Assembly (NCBI GenBank): GCA_016713435.1
Contig: JADJPD010000027.1
Coordinates: 1 to 12,720, forward strand
Reading direction: 5' to 3'
Origin: Gemmatimonadota bacterium
GTDB lineage: Bacteria; Gemmatimonadota; Gemmatimonadetes; Gemmatimonadales; GWC2-71-9
Length of the DNA: 12,720 nt
The notes beneath the pieces were generated by a model. That model was not told where the DNA came from and did not search any database. It saw only the letters and a program-made list of their open reading frames with translations. A program made the position numbers and the translations under genes. Within the stretch, counting starts at the first letter, position 1. Every line of letters starts with the position of its first letter. Positions 6,251 to 12,720 of this stretch are shown here, piece by piece.

Positions 6251-8765
6251 ATGCTTTCCCGGCACCTTCTCCGGGCCACCGCCTTGGGCGCGGCCCTGTT
6301 CCTCCCGGCTTGCGCCGGCCAGCCCGCCGGCTCCACGCCGGCCCCGAAGCCGCCGCGGGCGCCCGGCGGCCGCCGCCCCCGGTGGCCGCGCCGACAGCAC
6401 CCAGCGGGCGGCCAAGCCCAAGATCAAGGCCTTCAAGGACCTGATCACCGACCGGGCCAAGGCCGACAGCGGCCTCTTCGTGATCTACACCCAGGGCGAC
6501 AGCACCCTCTTCTCGATCCCGAACACCGTGCTCGGCCGCGAGATGCTGCTGGTGAGCCGGATCGCGCGGACCGCCACCAACATCGGCTACGGCGGGGAGC
6601 AGACCAACGAGAGCGTGGTGCGCTGGGAGCGCCAGGGCGACCGGATCCTGCTCCGCACCGTGAGCTACCTCAACGTGGCCGACTCGACGCTGCCGATCTC
6701 CAAGGCCGTCCGCGCCGCCAACTTCGAGCCCATCATCGCGAGCCTGCCGATCGCCGCCTACAACGGCGACACCACGGCCGTCATCGTGGACGTCACCAAG
6801 CTCTACGCCAGCGACGTGACGCTGCTGGGCCTCGAGCGCGGCCGGAAGGAGCAGTACCAGGTGCGGCGGCTCGACGACAGCCGGTCCTTCATCTCGAGCG
6901 CCCGGAGCTACCCGACCAACATCGAGGTGCGCTCGGTGCTCACCTACGACGCGGGGCGCCCGCCCAGCAACCAGGAGACGGGCACCATCACCCTCGAGAT
7001 GGCGCACTCGATGGTGCTCTTGCCCGCCGTCCCGATGCAGGCGCGGCTCTACGACGAGCGGGTGGGCTTCTTCCGCCTCGACCAGGTGGACTACGGCCGC
7101 GACGTGCAGCGGGCGGAGACGCGGCGCTACATCACCCGCTGGCGGCTCGAGCCCAAGGACACGGCGGCGTTCCTGCGGGGCGAGCTGGTGGAGCCGGTCA
7201 AGCCGATCGTCTACTACATTGACCCGGCCACGCCGATGAAGTGGCGGCCCTTCCTCAAGCAGGGCGTCGAGGACTGGAACCGCGCCTTCGCGGAGGCGGG
7301 GTTCAAGAACGCCATCATCGCCAAGGACCCGCCGACGGCCGAGGAAGACCCGGAGTTCTCGCCGGAGGATGCGCGCTACTCGGTGATCCGCTACTTCCCC
7401 TCGGACATCGAGAACGCGTACGGGCCGAGCGTGGTGGACCCGCGGAGCGGCGAGATCCTCGAGAGCGACATCGGGTGGTACCACAACGTCATGAACCTCC
7501 TCCGGAACTGGTACCTCATCCAGACGGCGGCGGTGAACCCGGCGGCGCGCGGGGTGCAGTTCGCGGACAGCATCATGGGGCAGCTCATCCGCTTCGTGTC
7601 GGCGCACGAGGTGGGGCACACGCTGGGCCTGCCGCACAACATGAAGGCGTCGAGCAGCTACCCGACCGATAGCCTCCGCTCGGCCAGCTTCACGCGGGCC
7701 ATGGGCACGGCGCCGTCCATCATGGACTACGCCCGCTTCAACTACGTGGCCCAGCCGGGCGACACCGGCGTGGCCCTGATGCCGGGCATCGGCCTCTACG
7801 ACAAGTACGCCATCCGGTGGGGCTACCGCCCGATCCCCGCGGCCACCTCGCCGGATGCGGAGGAGCCGACGCTCGACCAGTGGATCCTGGCGCACGCCGA
7901 CGACCGCATCTACCGCTTCGGCGATCCCAGCAGCATTGACCCGACGAGCCAGACCGAGGACCTCTCGGACGACGGCATCAAGGCCGGCACCTACGGCATC
8001 GCCAACCTGAAGCGGATCCTGCCGCAGCTGCCGACCTGGTCGTTCGAGGCGGGGCAGCCCTACAGCCAGCTGCAGGAGCTCTACCTGCAGGTGCTCACGC
8101 AGTGGGGCCGCTACATGGGGCACGTCACCACCATCGTGGGCGGCGTGGAATGGACCCGGCGGGCGCAGGGGCAGCCGGGGGCGCCATACAGCATCGTGCC
8201 GAAGGCGCGGCAGCAGGCGGCGGTGCAGTTCCTAGCGGCGGAGGCGTTCGCCACGCCGACGTGGATGATCAACCGCGACATCCTCTCCCGCATCGAGCAC
8301 GCGGGGACGGTGGAGCGGATCCGCGCGCGGCAGGTGGGCGTGCTCAACAACCTGCTCGAGCCCCGGCGTCTGCAGCGCCTGGTGGAGTCGCAGGCCACGC
8401 TCGGCGCCGACGGCTATTCGATTGGCGAGCTCTTCGGCGACGTGCACCGCGCCGTCTGGGGCGAGCTCAAGGCGGGGAAGGCGATTGATCCGTACCGCCG
8501 CAACCTGCAGCGCGGGCACCTGGAGCGGCTCAAGTACCTGATGAAGGAAGAGCTGCCGCCGATCCCGGCGGAGTTTGCGCGGTTCGTGACGGTCACCGGG
8601 GTCACGGTGGCGCAGTCGGACATCCGCGCCTTTGCGCGCGGCGAGCTCGAGGACATCAAGCGCGAGGCCGCGGCCGCCGCGCCGACGAGCACGGACCGGG
8701 CGACGCGGCTGCACCTGAGGGATGTGGTGGCGCGGGTGGACGCGATTCTCGATCCGGAGGAGTAG
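6251..8765 (+). CDS. Zinc-dependent metalloprotease lipoprotein (DUF5118/DUF5117/DUF4953), one frameshift
   Basis: A large exported metzincin-like peptidase. ATG 6251 follows AAGGA by five bases. The N-terminus MLSRHLLRATALGAALFLPA then Cys21 is a lipoprotein signal with lipobox LPAC. An Ala/Pro-rich linker follows, in which the frame changes once (one extra base between about 6350 and 6378). The mature part starts AAKPKIKAFKDLITDRAKAD and continues as the DUF5118 and DUF5117 region (FVIYTQGDSTLFSIPNTVLG, LLVSRIARTATNIGYGGEQT). The catalytic motif HEVGHTLGLPHN starts near residue 452, with His452, His456 and His462 as zinc ligands and Glu453 as base. A Met-turn-like SIMDYA is near residue 491, and DUF4953 follows. 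Corrected length is about 837 residues, usual for the family. Natural substrates are unknown; export and peptide cleavage are inferred from motifs. Confidence 0.92.
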
Positions 8766-8799
8766 GCCGCACGGCGCGCGGAGCTGCGCGTGATGATGG

Positions 8800-8830
8800 A
8801 AGAGCCGGCTTCGGCCGGCTCTTCTTTTTT
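8800..8830 (+). terminator. Rho-independent terminator after the metalloprotease
   Basis: Ten-base arms AAGAGCCGGC (8800-8809) and GCCGGCTCTT (8814-8823) enclose a TTCG tetraloop closed by C-G, followed by six T at 8825-8830. It begins 35 bp after the metalloprotease stop and is a textbook intrinsic terminator. Confidence 0.92.
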
Positions 8831-8844
8831 CTAGGAGAGGTCCC

Positions 8845-8915
8845 GTGGGGCCGGAGCGTTGCTCCGGCCGCTCGGACTCTGAGATCGAGTTGCCGGAGCG
8901 GCGCTCCGGCACTAC
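8845..8915. repeat. REP-like inverted palindrome pair (GCCGGAGC/GCTCCGGC)
   Basis: Hairpin one is GGCCGGAGC-GTT-GCTCCGGCC at 8849-8869 with GTGG at its foot. Hairpin two is GCCGGAGC-GGC-GCTCCGGC at 8892-8910, in reverse orientation, with GTAG at its foot on the minus strand (8912-8915). Read on the minus strand, copy two gives GTAGTGCCGGAGC, hairpin, then AACTCGATCTC. This closely parallels the cluster at 3994-4149 (GTAGCGGCGGAGC, hairpin, GACTGATC). It sits just after the terminator and before the convergent minus-strand gene. Confidence 0.75.
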
Positions 8916-8961
8916 GGGGGCTTGGGTGGAGGGGGAGCTGCCGTGGGCCGGACGCCCGGGG

Positions 8962-9654
8962 TCAGGGGGCGTCCGGGGCGGCGGCGCGGCGGGCCTGGCG
9001 GCGTTCGCGGCGGAGGGTGGTGCCGGGCCAGGGGATGTTGCGGACGGATTGCCAGGCGGCCCAGGCGGCGGGGTCGTCCTGGAAGCGGAGGCGGTAGAGG
9101 GCGTCGAGCTGGCGGAGGACCGCCACGGTGGCCGAGGCCGCCTGGCGGTAGGCCACGCGGAGCTCGGCCGCCTCGAAGCGGGCGCGGCGGATGGTCTCCA
9201 CGCCCTCGCTGAACTGCGCCAGCTGCGCGGCGAGGCTCGCCGGGAGGGTCGGCGGCATGCCCTCCGCGAGCAGCTCCGCCTCGGCCCCGCGCACCTCGTC
9301 GAGGAGGTTGCCGACGGTGGCGATGAAGACGATCCGGCTTCGCCCGTCCTTCTTGCGGACATGGAACTGCCGCGCCCGGGACCGGTCCGCGGCCCACGCC
9401 GCGTCCGCCAGGGCGGCCACGGCCGGGAGGTAGACCGACCGGAGCGCCTGCCCCGCCTCCTGCTCCAGCCGCTGGCCCGCCACCTTCCGCGCCTCGATCT
9501 CCACCTCCGCCTGCGTCAGGGCGACGAACGCCTCCGCCCGCGCCACCAGCCGCGCCTCGATGGCGCGCACGTTGGGCTCGGGCGAGGGGTGCTGCACCAC
9601 GAAGTTCGCCGCGCCGCTCGCCGTGCCGAGGGTCACCCGCTGCACCTTTTTCAC
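8962..9654 (-). CDS. Unrecognised 230-residue helical protein
   Basis: The frame is open on the minus strand to ATG 9693, but GTG 9654 is preferred. It has GGGAGG four bases upstream, and the protein-like sequence starts there (VKKVQRVTLGTASGAANFVV). The body is rich in Ala, Glu, Arg and Leu, with long predicted helices (RAIEARLVARAEAFVALTQ, VEIEARKVAGQRLEQEAGQA). A more conserved-looking centre reads FHVRKKDGRSRIVFIATVGN, followed by LLDEVRGAEAELLAEGMP, and the Arg-rich tail ends RRERRQARRAAAPDAP. There is no signal peptide, membrane segment or recognisable catalytic motif. It is convergent with the metalloprotease gene and divergent from the lipoprotein operon. The competing plus-strand frame is low-complexity Gly/Arg and is rejected. 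Function unknown. Confidence 0.72.
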   Translation of the reverse strand: MKKVQRVTLGTASGAANFVVQHPSPEPNVRAIEARLVARAEAFVALTQAEVEIEARKVAGQRLEQEAGQALRSVYLPAVAALADAAWAADRSRARQFHVRKKDGRSRIVFIATVGNLLDEVRGAEAELLAEGMPPTLPASLAAQLAQFSEGVETIRRARFEAAELRVAYRQAASATVAVLRQLDALYRLRFQDDPAAWAAWQSVRNIPWPGTTLRRERRQARRAAAPDAP

Positions 9655-9693
9655 CGTGCCTCCCGCGTTCAGGTCCCGGCCTGCACCGTTCAA

Positions 9694-10170
9694 TCAGTGC
9701 GAAAGGGGCTTATTGCAGGGTTCATGCCCGGCCAGCACGGGCAGCGACATCGCCAGCGAGGACCCAAGAAGCGTGTTGTCAGGCAACGACTTGGGAGACC
9801 GGCGCCGGCCGCGGGCGAACCGGGAGTCGGTCCGCGCAACCCGCGTTTCCGTGATCGCGCGCGCGGGCGTGGTGGGGGGCACCCGGAGCGGGGTCGCCGG
9901 GATCGGGGGCGCGCGGGGCGGAGGCGGGTCCGGTGTGGGCGCCAAGCCGGGCCGACATGGGGCGCACGAGTCCATGGACCGGGTGAGCGCGGGACACGCG
10001 CGGGGAGACACGGGGCAGCACTGGGAAAACCGGGGCGAACGGCGCGGCGGCACAGCCGGCGGGGCCGCAAACCCGGCGGGGCCGGGCGGGAATCACGGGC
10101 GGCTCGGCGAAAGCCGGGCCGGTGAGAGCGGGCACCCGGGCGGCCGCGTCTGCAGCATGGTGAGCCCCCC
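9694..10170. other. Gene-poor divergent interval
   Basis: No convincing gene is visible on either strand. The open frames here translate to low-complexity Gly/Arg or Pro/Arg strings, as expected by chance at this GC content. The plus strand is richer in G than in C. CCGGCGGGGCCG is repeated directly at 10056-10067 and 10073-10084. The interval must hold the promoter of the minus-strand gene that starts at 9654, but I cannot point to it. Confidence 0.5.
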
Positions 10171-10179
10171 GATTCGGTG

Positions 10180-10185
10180 TAGGTT
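10180..10185 (+). promoter_or_regulatory. -10-like element TAGGTT before the lipoprotein operon
   Basis: TAGGTT, within TAGGTTTG, ends 38 bp before ATG 10224 and would give a leader of about 32 nt. TAGGTTTG also fits the TAnnTTTG -7 element known from Bacteroidota promoters. At 16-bp spacing only a weak TGGTGA is found in the -35 position. Confidence 0.38.
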
Positions 10186-10223
10186 TGGGGTCGCCTGCCC
10201 CTACCCTGGATGGAGCGAGAGCG

Positions 10224-10652
10224 ATGAGCCGCATGCGCGCGTTGACGGTGGTGCTGGGTGCCGCCGCCCTGGCTTGTACCCCGGCCGGCCCGGCCCCGGC
10301 GGCCGCCGGCGGCGGGGAGTACGTGGTCCGCGTCACCACGGGCGACCGCGAGAACGTCCCCGTGGACTGGGCCATCCTGCCGGACGAAGGCTGGCCCATC
10401 GAGGGCCAGCGCGACCGGACCCCATTCACCACCACGCTGCCGGCGGGCCAGGTGGCGGCGATCTTCCGCACCCGCTCGCGCGAGACGACGCTGGAGCTGA
10501 CGATCCTCAAGCGGGAGGCGGACGGCTCGCTCCGGCGGCTCACGACGGCGAGCGGCCTGACGCTCGGCGCGGTGACGGTGGACCTGAAGCGGGGCAAGGC
10601 CGAGATCCTGAGCACGGTGGCGGCGGCGGACCTGCGCGCGGGGACGGAGTGA
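10224..10652 (+). CDS. Small lipoprotein, function unknown (first gene of a three-gene set)
   Basis: ATG 10224 is preceded by GGAG at eight bases and starts a clear export signal, MSRMRALTVVLGAAALACTP. The cleavage Cys18 sits in a slightly atypical lipobox (ALAC). An in-frame start at 10185 would bury the signal and is rejected. After a short Pro/Ala/Gly linker, the mature part (GGEYVVRVTTGDRENVPVDW onward) looks beta-rich, with alternating hydrophobic strands (FTTTLPAGQVAAIFRTRSRE, TTLELTILKREADGSLRRLT), and closes with VTVDLKRGKAEILSTV. Length is 142 residues with no cysteine in the mature part other than Cys18. I do not recognise the family. Its stop overlaps the GTG of the next gene by the GTGA arrangement, so the genes are probably co-translated. 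Confidence 0.78.
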   Translation: MSRMRALTVVLGAAALACTPAGPAPAAAGGGEYVVRVTTGDRENVPVDWAILPDEGWPIEGQRDRTPFTTTLPAGQVAAIFRTRSRETTLELTILKREADGSLRRLTTASGLTLGAVTVDLKRGKAEILSTVAAADLRAGTE

Positions 10653-11074
10653 GCGACAGCGCCGTGGGGCGGCCCTGCCCCAGGTGCCGGGACCCGCTCG
10701 GGCGGCTGATCACGGGACGGGCGTCGGTGGCGGCGTGCCGGACGTGCGGGGCCAAGTGGGTGGAGCGGGCATTCCTGTCTGACATGGCGCTGGCCAGCTC
10801 CACGTCGGGGGCGCCGCTGCCGCGGCCGGAGCCGGCGCCGGAGCTCACCGGCTGGCCCGCCTGCCCGCGGGACGCGACGCCGCTGGTGCCGCACCGGTGG
10901 GACGGGGTGGAGATCGGGCTCTGTCCCGCGTGTCATGGGGCGCTGGTGGGGGCGGAGACGTGGCAGGCGCTGTTCACGCGGCTCGGGCCGGCCACGGCGC
11001 GGGCGGCGGCGCGGAACAGCGGGTTCATGCTGGTGGAGGCGGTGCTGGCGGTGCTGGACCTGATGGAGGAATGA
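10649..11074 (+). CDS. zf-TFIIB-like zinc-ribbon protein
   Basis: This 141-residue cytoplasmic protein starts at GTG 10649, overlapping the previous stop. Two zinc-ribbon modules are visible. Module one has Cys10-x2-Cys13 and Cys30-x2-Cys33 (PCPRC and CRTCG). Module two, residues 72-97, reads CPRDATPLVPHRWDGVEIGL then CPACHG, a typical zf-TFIIB pattern in which the first knuckle is Cys72-x2-Asp75 instead of CxxC and the second is Cys92-x2-Cys95. A helical tail follows (WQALFTRLGPATARAAARNS, then MLVEAVLAVLDLMEE). Such proteins are common and mostly uncharacterised. DNA, RNA or protein binding cannot be decided from sequence. It lies between two lipoprotein genes with overlapping starts and stops, which suggests one transcript. 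Confidence 0.8.
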   Translation: MSDSAVGRPCPRCRDPLGRLITGRASVAACRTCGAKWVERAFLSDMALASSTSGAPLPRPEPAPELTGWPACPRDATPLVPHRWDGVEIGLCPACHGALVGAETWQALFTRLGPATARAAARNSGFMLVEAVLAVLDLMEE

Positions 11075-11634
11075 TGCGGCGCGCCTCCCTGGTCCTGCTG
11101 CTGGCGGCCTTGGCCTCGTGCGGCACGCGCGGCCGGGCCGAGACGGCGGAGGCCGAGGTGATCGACACGCTGCAGGCGGAATTCCTCGACGAGGGGAACG
11201 GCTGCGGCTTCCTGCGCTCGGCGCAGGCGGCGGGGCCGCAGGCGCTGGTGACCGACTACGTGCGGCGCGACGCCGCGGGCGGGTTCCTGCAGGGGAGCCC
11301 GTGGATGGACTCCGCGCTCACCTGCCCCGCCGGCGTGCCGGGGTGGGACGCGAGCACGGTGATCTCGGCGCACGAGGTGGGGACGGCCACGGTGGCGGGG
11401 GCGCACGCCACGGTGCCCGTCAGCTACACGGTGCTCGGCGCGCTCTGGGGGACGGACAGCTTCGTGGTGACGCCGCGCTCGACGCAGGTGGTGTTCGAGC
11501 TGGTGCGGACGCCGTGGGGCTGGCGGATTGATGGGCCGCGGCTCGGGCCGATGGTGCTGGTGGACTCGCTGCTCGGCCGGGTGGCGCTGCCGGACTCGGT
11601 GGTGGGGGTGATCCGGGGGGCGGCGGCGGAGTAA
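11074..11634 (+). CDS. Lipoprotein, function unknown (third gene of the set)
   Basis: ATG 11074 is chosen over the adjacent ATG 11071 because the ribosome site GGAGG at 11065-11069 is then four bases away instead of one. Either way the start overlaps or abuts the previous TGA (11072-11074). MRRASLVLLLAALAS then Cys16 is a perfect lipoprotein signal (lipobox LASC). The mature protein has a helical start (EAEVIDTLQAEFLDEGNGCG), two further Cys (in NGCGF and LTCPAG) that could form a disulfide, and a beta-rich C-terminal half. The segment VPVSYTVLGALWGTDSFVVT followed by FELVRTPWGWRIDGP is reminiscent of NTF2/SnoaL-like folds, but that is only an impression. Length is 186 residues. No terminator is evident after the TAA. 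Confidence 0.8.
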   Translation: MRRASLVLLLAALASCGTRGRAETAEAEVIDTLQAEFLDEGNGCGFLRSAQAAGPQALVTDYVRRDAAGGFLQGSPWMDSALTCPAGVPGWDASTVISAHEVGTATVAGAHATVPVSYTVLGALWGTDSFVVTPRSTQVVFELVRTPWGWRIDGPRLGPMVLVDSLLGRVALPDSVVGVIRGAAAE

Positions 11635-11714
11635 GGGACCACGAGGTGGCGCCCTCCGTGCGGGAGCGCGCCGCCGCCCGACGCACCGGCCGGGGGGCCC
11701 TGAGGCACGCGCTC

Positions 11715-11742
11715 TTGCCGGATCGGGGGTGCGACCTAACTT
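11715..11742 (+). promoter_or_regulatory. Sigma-70-like promoter TTGCCG-N16-TAACTT
   Basis: TTGCCG at 11715-11720 and TAACTT at 11737-11742 are 16 bp apart, the same layout as the metalloprotease promoter. Transcription would start near 11749, leaving about 28 nt before ATG 11777, with AAGG at 11768-11771 as ribosome site. It separates the STAS-like genes from the upstream lipoprotein operon. Confidence 0.55.
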
Positions 11743-11776
11743 GGGTTGAGCCCCCGCCCTCCCACCCAAGGCCCTG

Positions 11777-12148
11777 ATGCCGATCACGTACCGGCACGAC
11801 CCCGACCAGCAGGTGACCTTCACCCACTGGACCGGGGCGATCACGGCCGAGGACATCCGGCAGCACTGGGCGGTGCTGCTGTCGGATCCGGGGCCGATGC
11901 AGGCGCGCCGGAGCGTCGCCGACATCCGGGAGACGGTGCCGGCGGTGAGCGGGGACGAGCTGATGCGGCTCATCCGCCGCACGCTGGCACCGCGCCTGGA
12001 CGGGGGCGGCTGGCGACTGGGGGTGGTGGTGGCGTCGCCGGCGCAGTACGGCAAGGCGCGGCAGTTCGACGCGATGGCCGACTGGATGGTGGAAACACGG
12101 ATCTTCGACGACCCTGAGGCGGCGCTCCGGTGGGTGCGGGAGGGGTGA
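11777..12148 (+). CDS. STAS/SpoIIAA-like domain protein (first of two paralogues)
   Basis: This 123-residue single-domain protein reads MPITYRHDPDQQVTFTHWTG, AITAEDIRQHWAVLLSDP, RRSVADIRETV, then GGWRLGVVVASPAQYGKARQ, FDAMADWMVETRIFDDPEAA, LRWV. The strand-turn-helix order, with TAED starting helix 1, a central V-DIRE strand and a C-terminal FDDPEAALRWV helix, matches the SpoIIAA-like/STAS fold found in many small bacterial proteins. It is not a close match to the anti-sigma antagonist proper, and no conserved phospho-Ser can be assigned. ATG 11777 has AAGG five bases upstream. A paralogue with the same length pattern and the same QYGK(A/T)RQFDA motif follows 176 bp downstream. Function is unknown; a sensory or protein-interaction role is inference. 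Confidence 0.75.
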   Translation: MPITYRHDPDQQVTFTHWTGAITAEDIRQHWAVLLSDPGPMQARRSVADIRETVPAVSGDELMRLIRRTLAPRLDGGGWRLGVVVASPAQYGKARQFDAMADWMVETRIFDDPEAALRWVREG

Positions 12149-12324
12149 CGCTGGCTCCCTCCACGGCGATACCCGACGGGGGCACCGGGCGATGCAGGGC
12201 CCTCGCCGAGCGCCGGGCCGGCCCGGGCTCATGTCCCGACGCGCCCCGGACGATCACTTAGCGTGAGGCCGACGGGGCGGGCCCCCCTGCCCCGCCGTGC
12301 TGATTTCCTCCCCAAGGCCTTCCG

Positions 12325-12720
12325 ATGCCCGTGACGTACACGATGGACCGGGAGCGCAACGTGGTGCTCGAGGTCTGGAGCGGCCACGTGACGGCGGGCG
12401 ACGTGGCCACCACCTGGCGGCGCATGGCGGCGGACGCGGAGGTGAACGCGTGCCGCCGGCTCATCTGCGACGTGCGGGAGGCCACGATGAGCCTGAGCTC
12501 CGGCGACTTCAGCGAGCTGGTGCGCGGGATCCTGGTGCCCGCGATCGGCAGCCGGCCCTGGCATTCGGCGATCGTGGTGGGGAACCCGCTCCAGTACGGG
12601 AAGACGCGGCAGTTCGACGCGTTTGCGCAGGTGATCATGACGGATGGGATCTTCGAGCGCGTCGAGGACGCGCTGGCGTGGCTCGACAGCCGGGCGCCGG
12701 GGGAGCGGTTCGACACCCCG
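12325..12720 (+). CDS. STAS/SpoIIAA-like domain protein (second paralogue), cut by window end
   Basis: From ATG 12325 the frame is open for 132 codons to the last base without a stop, so the 3' end is missing. It reads MPVTYTMDRERNVVLEVWSG, HVTAGDVATTWRRMA, RRLICDVREATMSLSS, then AIVVGNPLQYGKTRQFDAFA and GIFERVEDALAWLDSR. It aligns almost without gaps to the preceding gene (MPxTY at the start, WxG at 18-20, TAxD at 23-26, DxRE at 49-52, QYGKxRQFDA at 90-99). It should end soon, as its paralogue is 123 residues, although it already extends past that length. AAGG at 12314-12317 lies seven bases upstream, in a leader (CCCAAGGCC) shared with the paralogue. Confidence 0.75.
   Translation, partial: MPVTYTMDRERNVVLEVWSGHVTAGDVATTWRRMAADAEVNACRRLICDVREATMSLSSGDFSELVRGILVPAIGSRPWHSAIVVGNPLQYGKTRQFDAFAQVIMTDGIFERVEDALAWLDSRAPGERFDTP

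Noticed and set aside
5493..8123. Minus-strand open frame of 876 codons
   Set aside because: It is antisense to the metalloprotease gene. The translation is Arg/Val/His-rich without any domain, while the plus strand carries an unmistakable zinc protease.
8845..10125. Plus-strand open frame of 426 codons
   Set aside because: It starts inside the palindrome repeat and reads as Gly/Arg low-complexity sequence opposite a balanced minus-strand protein.
10180..10190. Firm assignment of a Bacteroidota-type TAnnTTTG promoter
   Set aside because: Only the -7 element fits; no -33 TTTG element is present, so it is listed only as a weak -10-like site.
9560..10648. Upstream extension of the zinc-ribbon gene frame
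   Set aside because: The frame is open only because of base composition. The extension is low-complexity and covers the lipoprotein gene in another frame, and GTG 10649 gives the normal overlap.
9779..10936. Minus-strand open frame of 385 codons
   Set aside because: Pro/Arg-rich low-complexity translation, antisense to two well-supported genes and to a non-coding gap.
12273..12294. Hairpin CGGGGC/GCCCCG in the leader of the second STAS-like gene
   Set aside because: A six-base GC stem around a C-rich loop is expected by chance at this composition, and there is no sign of a riboswitch or attenuator.

Overview
This is very GC-rich bacterial chromosomal DNA. The gene content suggests a Gemmatimonadota-like organism: a large DUF5117/DUF4953 lipoprotein metalloprotease, a lipoprotein D-aminoacylase-like amidohydrolase, DinB-superfamily proteins, many small lipoproteins and GTG starts. 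No rRNA, ribosomal protein or other marker confirms this, so the taxonomy is inference. I see no tRNA, rRNA, CRISPR array, insertion sequence or phage gene.

Left part (1 to about 3,900): a run of short genes, all broken by single-base frameshifts. In order they are the 3' end of an XdhC-family gene (+), two unrecognised genes on the minus strand, an unrecognised gene (+), a DinB-superfamily gene (+) overlapping an AlkA-type DNA-3-methyladenine glycosylase gene (+), and a convergent second DinB gene (-). A perfect 24-bp palindrome separates the last two. Conserved motifs remain readable by switching frame, so the damage looks like sequencing indels or very recent decay.

Middle (about 3,990 to 8,920): two large exported lipoprotein enzymes. 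One is a D-aminoacylase-like amidohydrolase lacking the usual HxH metal motif; the other is a zinc metalloprotease with an HExxHxxGxxHN site. Each has one frameshift near its N-terminus. Clusters of palindromes lie before, between and after them. They resemble REP/REPIN elements: a GTAG-like foot precedes a hairpin, and copies are arranged in inverted orientation. The cluster between the two genes is followed by a very G-rich tract and a clear promoter for the protease, which ends at a textbook Rho-independent terminator.

Right part (8,960 to the end): no frameshifts are visible. An unrecognised minus-strand gene is followed by a gene-poor divergent interval of about 570 bp. Next comes a tightly overlapping three-gene set: lipoprotein, zf-TFIIB-like zinc-ribbon protein, lipoprotein. 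Two tandem paralogues of a STAS/SpoIIAA-like protein follow, the second cut by the window end. The protease promoter and the first STAS-like promoter share the architecture TTGCCG-N16-TAA(G/C)TT, and TAnnTT elements precede two other genes.

Working together: the amidohydrolase and the metalloprotease would fit extracytoplasmic peptide breakdown, and the DinB/AlkA pair hints at alkylation or thiol stress. Both are inferences from family membership and proximity.
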